Shown: positions 1 to 5,173 of the stretch, in pieces
Layout of the letters: every line of letters begins with the position of its first letter
Position numbering within the stretch: the stretch's first letter is position 1
Source of the DNA: CAYMST01 sp964393115
GTDB taxonomy: Bacteria; Bacteroidota; Bacteroidia; Cytophagales; Cyclobacteriaceae
Assembly (NCBI GenBank): GCA_964393115.1
Contig: CAYMST010000322.1
Location: 1-5,173 of the forward strand
Length of the DNA: 5,173 nt
Direction: 5' to 3'
Translations under genes and position numbers: made by a program
Notes under the pieces: model-generated
What the model was told of the DNA's origin: nothing
The model's database searches: none
The model's input: the letters and a program-made list of their open reading frames with translations, nothing else

Positions 1-63
1 CTGCGCCAGGAAATTGACGTTATGAAATCTAAAATAAAAGCAATAGAAAAAAGTTCTTTATGA
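1..63 (+). CDS. 3' end of an upstream gene, coiled-coil C-terminus (partial)
   Basis: Frame 1 is open from the window edge to a TGA at 61-63; the other two plus-strand frames hit stops within the first 25 bases. The 20 visible residues (LRQEIDVMKSKIKAIEKSSL) carry hydrophobic residues at positions 1, 5, 8, 12 and 15, which is the 4-3-4-3 spacing of a coiled coil, followed by a short polar end. The stop overlaps the next start as ATGA (60-63), so the two genes are very probably one translationally coupled operon. The fragment is too short to name the protein. Short coiled-coil tails of this kind are found at the ends of tail-fibre-like or S74-chaperone-bearing surface proteins of Bacteroidota, but also in many unrelated proteins, so that is only a guess. 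Confidence 0.6.
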   Translation: MRQEIDVMKSKIKAIEKSSL

Positions 64-488
64 AAAAGGCACTCGTACTTATCTCTTTGATTTCTATACT
101 TAGTGGGTGTCAAAAGAGTGACCCTTACGAAGGGTCGAGCTATGAAGAAATATGTGAAGACTTTGACAAGTACGCCATCGAACAAAAGCAACTTCTCGAT
201 CAGATCAGAGCAAAATACCACGATGACAGAGATTTCATCACCCGATTTAATCAGGAACAGATCAGTTGGATTCAGTACCAGGACAAAAGGTTAAGAGCCC
301 TCTATACTAAAGACTGGGATTTACACTATAGAAAGGAGTACGGAAAAGAGGTCTTTAATGGATGCAAGTGTAAGGAGCTAATAAAACTATCAAAGATCCG
401 AAATGATGACCTTAAAGTCTATCTCAATGGACCCTCAGCAGAACAGCTTGAGTGTCCGATACAAGGAACAAATAAAAAAGGGGCTTAA
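60..488 (+). CDS. small lipoprotein, LprI/DUF1311-like
   Basis: The 142-residue product begins with a lipoprotein signal peptide: two Lys, a hydrophobic stretch (residues 4-14) and the lipobox LSGC, with Cys17 as the expected acylated residue. The mature part is helical and charged. It contains F-N-Q-E-Q-I-S-W-I-Q-Y-Q-D (residues 63-75) and later a Cys-x-Cys (102/104) followed by K-x-R-x-x-x-L-x-x-Y-L (112-122). This layout, a W-x-x-Y-x-D helix followed by a helix with R...L..YL, recalls the LprI N-terminal domain (PF07007, DUF1311), some members of which inhibit lysozyme. Unlike typical members, no Cys directly follows the WxxYxD motif. Other Cys are at 32 and 132, so two disulfides (among 32, 102, 104, 132) are possible in the periplasm. 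The residues after Cys17 (QKSDPY) are not an obvious surface-export signal, so a periplasm-facing lipoprotein is more likely. The ATG overlaps the previous stop and there is no clear Shine-Dalgarno, as is common in Bacteroidota. The family assignment is from motif memory only; the lysozyme-inhibitor function is not shown. Confidence 0.8.
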   Translation: MKKALVLISLISILSGCQKSDPYEGSSYEEICEDFDKYAIEQKQLLDQIRAKYHDDRDFITRFNQEQISWIQYQDKRLRALYTKDWDLHYRKEYGKEVFNGCKCKELIKLSKIRNDDLKVYLNGPSAEQLECPIQGTNKKGA

Positions 489-503
489 AGGCCCCCTTTT
501 TTT
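474..503. terminator. bidirectional intrinsic terminator between convergent genes
   Basis: GGGGC (480-484) pairs with GCCCC (491-495) around a short TTAAAG loop. Six A precede the stem (474-479) and seven T follow it (497-503), and these can extend the helix past one bulged C (496). Because both sides carry the right homopolymer, the element works as GC-stem plus U-tract when read from either strand. It would stop the plus-strand lipoprotein operon and the minus-strand receptor transcript, whose stop is only about 17 bases away at 520. The stop codon TAA of the lipoprotein (486-488) lies inside the loop, so the 5' arm of the hairpin is coding sequence. Confidence 0.8.
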
Positions 504-519
504 GATCTATCTACTTTAA

Positions 520-3519
520 CTAGAAAGAATAATTAATTCCTAAGCCAAATGACGTCCCCGGGCTAAATCTTTGAAACAGCTCACGTGATCCAGTGTCCTC
601 CTGGCTTGAGAACGCCCTCTTATAAAACTGCTCTAAATTATCATTGAGGATATTCGAAACACTCAATGTAAAAGCCCATTGCTGGTCCGTACCAAAAGAC
701 TTATTGAGATTGAAATTCAAGCTGTGGAAAGACTCAGCAAAAACATCAGGCTCAATTTGCCCCCCTACAATCGCCAATGTTTCTCCTTTTACATTGTAAA
801 ACAACCCTGCATCTAGCCCCCTATCAAAATCATTATAGGAGATGCCCGCATTGATTATCCATGGAGCCTGCCCCGCCATGTTTCTAGTGTCTTCTATTTC
901 TTCACCGGTTCTTGCATTATCCTGTCTGTTACCAAGCTCCTCGTCAGACATTTCAATAACAGACTCAACGATCGTTATATTACCATTTATACTCCATTCC
1001 GGACCAATGAAGTCAAGTGCTTTTCTTACTTCAAGCTCCACCCCGTAGACCTGACCATCCCCAACGTTTCTTGGTTGATATTCATAGTTGGTAAGCTGTG
1101 CTCCGATCCTCACCAATTCTATCGGGTTCGCAAAAGATTTGTAAAAACCTGAAATGGAATACGTCTGACCTCTGTCCTGGAACAACTCCCATCTTATGTC
1201 AAAGTTGTCAATAAATGTTTCTTCCAAATTTCCGTCCCAAGAACCAATGGAGAAAAGGCCCCCATTAAAAATCCTATTGGAAACGGGATCTAAGATATTG
1301 GCAAATGAAAGTTCTTTAAAAGACGGCCTTGCTATCGTTCTTGAATAGGAAACCCTTAAGTTCTGCCTGTCACTAACAGCATAGATTAGGTTTAATGAAG
1401 GGAAGAAATCTAATGCATCGAGTACCTTATCTCCTTCCAATACTCTTCCTTGATCATTGTCCGGATCATCATCGGCCGCAAACTGTCGCACCTCTTCAAT
1501 AGCTTCATCAGCTGTAGCTCCGTCAGAAATTCTATTTCTTATGTAGTTTGCTGCAATCTGATCCCTTCCTGAATGTCGTTGTACGAAATTCTCCGCTCTA
1601 ACTCCAATGATTGATTTTAACTTATCAGAAAATGAAAATTCAGCTGAAATGTACCCTGCAGTATTGTTAATATCAGAATTGTACTCATTAGAGTTCGGAT
1701 CAGAAAAATCAGATACCAGAAATAATGGACCATTTGGGTAAATGTTTTCAGTTGTCCACACCTCAGATGCATCGCCGGACCAGGTAATGTTCGTGTCAAA
1801 GTTTGCGTCATACTTGAGAATCAAATAGTCTCTTTCCTTAAAGGTGTGACCAAACCCAAACTTAATTTTGGCTTCCCTTCCCATGAAGGAGGTTTGGTTC
1901 GTAACATCGACTTTTGCTCCTAAATTACGTTCTTCCAGCTCTCTCCAAAGCCTTGCTGGCAAACCGGCTGCCCCTTGTGAAAACCTCAAAACCACGGGAT
2001 TCCCAACTTCGGTGAAGGCTGTTTTCCTGATATCGGGATCTTCCTGAGCGGACCAAGTTGAAGACCCTCTCCAGTCAATAATCCACTTACCTTCCTTCAG
2101 GTGATGTTCTCCATTCAGAAATGCGTTGGCAATTGACCGTTCGTTGTACTCCAGGTTATCTGAATTAGCTATATACCCTGATTTCCCAACAGTCCCTTCG
2201 TCATCGTCCAATAAATCAAATTGGCCGGCTCTGCTCACACCATTTTGAAGCTTAAGGAATGTCAGCCTATATTTTGAGTTGTTGGTTTTGTAAGCTAACC
2301 CTGCAAGACCTCCCAAAAGAATATTACTTTCTGCCAGAGTTCCCTGCGATGTAAACGCGTCTTGAAATTCCAGTATGCTGGGTTCAGATGCATGATTTTG
2401 ATATTCACCAAAGAAGGCGTCATCGTACAAGGTCGTAGTGCTTTTATAATTGCCTGTAAACAGATATCCAAGCGAATGACCGTTAGACAATTCGATTTGG
2501 TTTGCAAAAGTTAATCCCAAACTGTAATTCAAAAAGCTTGTTTCATTCTCAGCACCAAGGGTTGGGTTAAACTGGCTAACAAAATCAAAAACTTCCTGAT
2601 CTGATTCTGGCGTGCGATTGAAAATAACCGGAGCGGGTCTGGGTAATGTGGTTGATAGTGCATTAGAAGGCAAATCCCGGGTTCCATTATCAAAGCCTAA
2701 CCAATCAGTACCGCTTCCTTCATAATCCAGATAATCGCTATTGAAATGCATAGATGGATTAAAGTCTATTCCGAAGGAAGCACTTAATACCTTTTGATCG
2801 GGAAAATCTTTTGTTTCAATATTTACGATACCCCCTGTAAAGTCCGCCGGAAGCTCAGGCGTAAACGTCTTGAGGATTACCATGTTATCAATCAAATTAG
2901 TGGGAAACACATCAATTTGAATACTGTTTCTATCCGGATCAAGTCCCGGAATATCCATGCCGTTCAAAGTCGTTTTTGTATATCTGTCACCAAGACCTCT
3001 CACATACACATACTTTCCGCCTTCCACAGAGACTCCAGTGACTCGTTTTGCTGCCTCACCTGCATTGCTATCACCTATTTTTCTGAAGCTTTCAGAAGAA
3101 ATACCATCTATTACATTCACAGATTTTCTCTTGACCGTCAGTAATGCTGATTCCGTTTGTCGGATTACCTCAGCTGTAACCACCACTTCTTCAAGTAACT
3201 CTACATCTTCCTGTAGTCTGATTTGATCTATGACCGTGACATCACCAGCCTCTACAGTTAGGCCACTAATGGTTACCGTTTGAAAAGAAACGAACGAAGC
3301 CTGCAGATCATAGGTGCCTGCTGGTGCACTAATGCTAAATTTTCCGTCAAAATCTGTGATGGCCCCGTTTGTTGTCCCCTTTATTTGGACGGTTACTCCG
3401 AAAAGAGGCTCTCCATTTGAATCTTCAATTACCGTCCCTCTTATTGTACCATTCTGAGCACTCACACCTGCGGCGAGTAATGATGTGATTGCTAGAATTA
3501 AATACTTAAATTTTGTCAT
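520..3519 (-). CDS. TonB-dependent outer-membrane receptor with carboxypeptidase-regulatory-like domain
   Basis: This 999-residue protein imports a ligand across the outer membrane using TonB-ExbB-ExbD energy. Residues 1-21 form a Sec signal peptide ending VSA|Q. Residues about 24-105 are a CarboxypepD_reg-like beta-sandwich (GTIRGTV...GEPLFGVTV...TDFDGKFSI), typical of Bacteroidota receptors. A TonB-box-like stretch LLEEVVVTA follows (108-116). The plug spans about 130-245, with GEAAKRVTGVSV, VRGLGDRY (173-180), LNGMDIPGLDP and PADFTGGIVNIETKDFP. The rest is a beta-barrel of the usual size, with the late signature YSRTIARPSF (725-734) and a C-terminal strand ending in Phe (GLGINYSF). The VRGLGDRY...LNG plug type occurs in a receptor subgroup that is distinct from classic SusC and from siderophore receptors I can name, so the substrate is open. 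The frame continues upstream to a GTG at 3552, but that start would lie at the edge of the terminator hairpin and would put 11 polar residues before the signal peptide, so ATG 3519 is preferred; a weak AGAAG precedes it. The gene is intact. It lies 83 bases downstream of the acidic lipoprotein gene on the same strand, which suggests a receptor/surface-lipoprotein pair. Confidence 0.95.
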   Translation of the reverse strand: MTKFKYLILAITSLLAAGVSAQNGTIRGTVIEDSNGEPLFGVTVQIKGTTNGAITDFDGKFSISAPAGTYDLQASFVSFQTVTISGLTVEAGDVTVIDQIRLQEDVELLEEVVVTAEVIRQTESALLTVKRKSVNVIDGISSESFRKIGDSNAGEAAKRVTGVSVEGGKYVYVRGLGDRYTKTTLNGMDIPGLDPDRNSIQIDVFPTNLIDNMVILKTFTPELPADFTGGIVNIETKDFPDQKVLSASFGIDFNPSMHFNSDYLDYEGSGTDWLGFDNGTRDLPSNALSTTLPRPAPVIFNRTPESDQEVFDFVSQFNPTLGAENETSFLNYSLGLTFANQIELSNGHSLGYLFTGNYKSTTTLYDDAFFGEYQNHASEPSILEFQDAFTSQGTLAESNILLGGLAGLAYKTNNSKYRLTFLKLQNGVSRAGQFDLLDDDEGTVGKSGYIANSDNLEYNERSIANAFLNGEHHLKEGKWIIDWRGSSTWSAQEDPDIRKTAFTEVGNPVVLRFSQGAAGLPARLWRELEERNLGAKVDVTNQTSFMGREAKIKFGFGHTFKERDYLILKYDANFDTNITWSGDASEVWTTENIYPNGPLFLVSDFSDPNSNEYNSDINNTAGYISAEFSFSDKLKSIIGVRAENFVQRHSGRDQIAANYIRNRISDGATADEAIEEVRQFAADDDPDNDQGRVLEGDKVLDALDFFPSLNLIYAVSDRQNLRVSYSRTIARPSFKELSFANILDPVSNRIFNGGLFSIGSWDGNLEETFIDNFDIRWELFQDRGQTYSISGFYKSFANPIELVRIGAQLTNYEYQPRNVGDGQVYGVELEVRKALDFIGPEWSINGNITIVESVIEMSDEELGNRQDNARTGEEIEDTRNMAGQAPWIINAGISYNDFDRGLDAGLFYNVKGETLAIVGGQIEPDVFAESFHSLNFNLNKSFGTDQQWAFTLSVSNILNDNLEQFYKRAFSSQEDTGSRELFQRFSPGTSFGLGINYSF

Positions 3520-3552
3520 TATCTTCTGAAAGTTAGTTTGCAGTGAAAACAC

Positions 3553-3584
3553 AAAAAACCCACTGACTCAACAGTGGGTTTTTT
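3553..3584 (-). terminator. intrinsic terminator between the acidic lipoprotein gene and the receptor gene
   Basis: The 13-base arms AAAAAACCCACTG (3553-3565) and CAGTGGGTTTTTT (3572-3584) are perfectly complementary and enclose a six-base loop. Read on the minus strand, the hairpin begins 18 bases after the lipoprotein stop (3603) and its 3' arm ends in a T6 tract, as expected for an intrinsic terminator. The A6/T6 symmetry would also let it work on the plus strand, but no plus-strand gene ends here. It lies within the 83-base gap before the receptor ATG (3519), so it should reduce, and may abolish, cotranscription of the receptor with the lipoprotein. Confidence 0.85.
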
Positions 3585-3602
3585 GATAAAAATCTTTGTT
3601 TA

Positions 3603-5075
3603 TTAGAGCCCAAGATCAGTAAGAGCCCCTGAGTTTCCAGCCCATGTCCAGGCAAAATCAGCAGCAGAAGGCCCAACAGTCTTCGATCCTACTGCAACAT
3701 TGAAAGTAAGTGCGTTTTCTGCACCGGCAAAGAAAGTACCAGCCTCAGCCAAATCAGTTTCCCAACCGGTATTCGTTCCCGTTCCGTCTCCGCCGAAAGT
3801 TTCAATATCACCAGCCGTGATTCCGAAGAAGTACGTATTGCTAATGCCAGCATTGGTAGCGTCATCCCAATCAACGATGTGATCAATATCGCCACCACCG
3901 TATACTACACCTTCAGAGAATTGGTGTGTACCTCTGTTTAAAGTTCCTTCAGGACCATCCAGCTCAAACGCAGATCCGCCAATTGGGGTAACAATGATGT
4001 AGTCAGTAACGCTACCGATCCAATCCTGATCAGTATCCATTGAATCATCATTTGAGTTCCAGATTAGTGCTCCATCAACGGAAACACTTCCTCCAAAGAA
4101 CTCGATTCCATCATCAGCGTTAGCAACAACCTCTACATTGCTGATAGAAGTACCTGTTCCTACTCCACCAAGAGTTAATCCGTTGATCTCGTTTCCAGCT
4201 CCGATGTTAGTACCACCATGTCTGATGGAGATGTATGCAATATCACCTGAATCGTCCGCATCGTCAGTTCCTCCATAGAGACCATTTGAATCTGAGGTAG
4301 GGATGCCTTCAATTTGGGCTTCCGTAACATCTTCGTCATTGTCGTTAGACGCAGAGATTTGAGCATTACCAAGTACGATTACCCCACCCCAAAGACCAGT
4401 GGTCGTAGCAGCGGTAGTACTCGCATAGTTTCCAGCAGCAATATCTGAAGGATCGATAGGATCAAGTACTGAAGTGAAGATGATAGGAAGTGCAGCAGTA
4501 CCAACCGCGTCTAATGTGCCACCTCTTGCTACTAGAAGAGCAGTTGCAGCAGCAGCCTGACCTTCGTTACCTTTAATGACAGTTCCTGGCTCAATAGTAA
4601 GTGTTACATCGGCAAGAACAGTTACTCTCGTATCAAGCTGGTAAATATTATCGGCAGTCCATGTAGTATTTTCTTCGATATCACCCCTGACAAGCACAAC
4701 TGGAGTTGTAGTAATCGTTACAACAGCGGTTGCGTCATCAGAATTTCCCTCGACATCAGTAACAGTCAAAGTAACAGTTGCAGATCCAGCTGAAGCGCCC
4801 GCAGTATAAGTTACAGTGATTGTACCGCTTGTTGCATCGGCAGTACCATCGGTAGTTACTGAAGCAGATCCTTCTGAAGCCGTAACACTAGAAGAAGCAA
4901 ATCCAGCGGCCGCAGTATAAGCAAAATCGATAGTTACCGACTCCTCCACTTGTACAGTTGAAGAAGAAGGGTTAGTTACGCTTGGTGCATCTAATGAAGT
5001 CGTATCATCGTCGCCACAAGAAACCATAACAAGGGATCCTGCGATAAGCGTAGCAAAAGCTAATAGTTTTTTCAT
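3603..5075 (-). CDS. very acidic surface lipoprotein with Ig-like and beta-helix regions
   Basis: The 490-residue product starts with a lipoprotein signal peptide (MKKLLAF..., lipobox VMVSC, acylated Cys20). Gly-Asp-Asp-Asp follows at once and resembles the acidic lipoprotein export signal that sends Bacteroidota lipoproteins to the cell surface. Residues about 29-123 are a Ser/Thr/Val/Ala-rich Ig- or cadherin-like beta domain ending VTLTVTDVEGNSDDATAVVTIT. From about 130 the pattern GDIEENTTWTADNIYQLDTRVTV then TLTIEPGTVIKG, GTAALPIIFTS and GLWGGVIVLGNA is typical of a right-handed beta-helix family common in Bacteroidota. Later rungs include YISIRHGG, ISNVEVVANADDGIEFFGG, ALIWNSNDDSMD and FAWTW near the C-terminus (474-478). 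No catalytic motif is recognisable. The mature chain has about 47 Asp and 20 Glu but only 2 Lys and 5 Arg (hand count), and Cys20 is its only Cys. Several loops are Asp clusters (DNDED, DDADDSGD, NDDSMDTDQD, DIDHIVDWDD), which suggests calcium or other cation binding. It has no type IX secretion C-terminal domain. The ATG at 5075 is the only sensible start before the signal peptide, with an A-rich leader. It probably works with the receptor encoded downstream, as a substrate-capturing or adhesive surface partner; this is inferred from gene order. Confidence 0.9.
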   Translation of the reverse strand: MKKLLAFATLIAGSLVMVSCGDDDTTSLDAPSVTNPSSSTVQVEESVTIDFAYTAAAGFASSSVTASEGSASVTTDGTADATSGTITVTYTAGASAGSATVTLTVTDVEGNSDDATAVVTITTTPVVLVRGDIEENTTWTADNIYQLDTRVTVLADVTLTIEPGTVIKGNEGQAAAATALLVARGGTLDAVGTAALPIIFTSVLDPIDPSDIAAGNYASTTAATTTGLWGGVIVLGNAQISASNDNDEDVTEAQIEGIPTSDSNGLYGGTDDADDSGDIAYISIRHGGTNIGAGNEINGLTLGGVGTGTSISNVEVVANADDGIEFFGGSVSVDGALIWNSNDDSMDTDQDWIGSVTDYIIVTPIGGSAFELDGPEGTLNRGTHQFSEGVVYGGGDIDHIVDWDDATNAGISNTYFFGITAGDIETFGGDGTGTNTGWETDLAEAGTFFAGAENALTFNVAVGSKTVGPSAADFAWTWAGNSGALTDLGL

Positions 5076-5085
5076 TTCGTTTTTA

Positions 5086-5119
5086 CGATAGATTAAATAG
5101 ATAGATCAATTAATTATCG
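5086..5119. repeat. imperfect inverted repeat in the lipoprotein leader
   Basis: CGATAGATTAA (5086-5096) and TTAATTATCG (5110-5119) are inverted copies that differ by one missing base, separated by about 13 AT-rich bases that include a short TAGA tandem. The element starts 11 bases upstream of the lipoprotein ATG and overlaps the candidate promoter, so it could be an operator or a 5'-leader hairpin. The sequence is very AT-rich, so a chance match is quite possible. Confidence 0.3.
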
Positions 5120-5123
5120 CAAA
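5092..5123 (-). promoter_or_regulatory. weak Bacteroidota-type promoter candidate for the acidic lipoprotein
   Basis: On the minus strand a TTTG (5123-5120) is followed after 20 bases by TATTTAAT (5099-5092). The Bacteroidota consensus is TTTG near -33 and TAnnTTTG near -7 with a spacer of about 17-23 bases. The first box and the spacing fit; the second box matches only in TA and the first T. Transcription would begin roughly ten bases before the ATG, giving a very short leader. The 98 bases between the gene and the window edge hold no other convincing signal, and the true promoter may lie outside the window. Confidence 0.25.
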
Positions 5124-5173
5124 TGTGAAAGGCTAATGTTAACTGGCTTGACTATGCCTGTTACGATTCGATT

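Noticed and set aside
842..1048. Plus-strand frame of 68 residues with hydrophobic patches
   Set aside because: It is antisense to the receptor barrel; the hydrophobicity mirrors the complementary coding strand and there is no start context.
2794..3226. Open frames of 116 and 89 residues on the plus strand
   Set aside because: They lie antisense within the plug-coding part of the receptor gene, have no credible domain or signal peptide, and are explained by the codon use of the real gene.
3520..3552. Extended GTG start (3552) for the receptor
   Set aside because: It would place 11 residues ahead of a normal signal peptide and start at the edge of a terminator hairpin; the ATG at 3519 gives a standard Sec signal.
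3528..3555. Possible separate promoter for the receptor (TTTG, 16 bases, TAACTTTC on the minus strand)
   Set aside because: The spacer is shorter than usual, the second box has a mismatch, and the first box is simply the end of the terminator T tract. Not strong enough to annotate.
3603..3720. Type IX secretion C-terminal sorting domain on the acidic protein
   Set aside because: The C-terminus (…FAWTWAGNSGALTDLGL) lacks the sorting-domain motifs and the protein has a lipobox, so lipoprotein export is the better explanation.
3603..5075. Acidic lipoprotein as a SusD homologue or polysaccharide lyase
   Set aside because: No SusD-like helical pattern is present, and no catalytic motif of a beta-helix lyase or hydrolase can be recognised.
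5076..5173. A further gene at the right edge
   Set aside because: The 98 bases contain no convincing frame with a start or domain; they read as an AT-rich leader and intergenic sequence.

Overview
The window looks like chromosomal DNA of a member of the Bacteroidota, probably a marine or saline Cytophagales/Flavobacteriia-like organism. Four things point there. There is a TonB-dependent receptor with an N-terminal carboxypeptidase-regulatory-like domain. There is a lipoprotein whose acylated Cys is followed by a Gly-Asp-Asp-Asp motif of the surface-export type. The genes start after A-rich leaders with no strong Shine-Dalgarno. The G+C content is moderate (about 40-45% by eye). No tRNA, rRNA, CRISPR, insertion sequence or phage gene is visible.

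Layout: (1) Bases 1-63 hold the last 20 codons of a plus-strand gene with a coiled-coil tail. Its stop overlaps the start of a small plus-strand lipoprotein gene (60-488) that resembles the LprI/DUF1311 family. (2) A GC hairpin flanked by A and T tracts (474-503) sits on the lipoprotein stop codon. It can terminate both this operon and the convergent genes arriving from the right. (3) On the minus strand, 3519-520 encodes a 999-residue TonB-dependent outer-membrane receptor. (4) Upstream of it on the same strand, 5075-3603 encodes a 490-residue, extremely acidic lipoprotein with an Ig-like domain and a probable right-handed beta-helix. A perfect 13-bp hairpin with a T tract (3553-3584) lies between the two minus-strand genes. 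(5) Bases 5076-5173 are the leader of the acidic lipoprotein, with a weak promoter candidate and an imperfect inverted repeat.

Reading: the two minus-strand genes look like a functional pair, a surface lipoprotein made first and in excess and a TonB-dependent transporter made by read-through or from its own promoter. This resembles the SusD/SusC arrangement in logic, but the lipoprotein is not SusD-like and the gene order is reversed relative to the usual susC-susD. The substrate cannot be deduced from the sequence. The plus-strand LprI-like lipoprotein belongs to a separate convergent operon. The genes are intact, and I see no clear evidence of an entirely new system; the acidic beta-helix lipoprotein/receptor pair is the part most worth following up.
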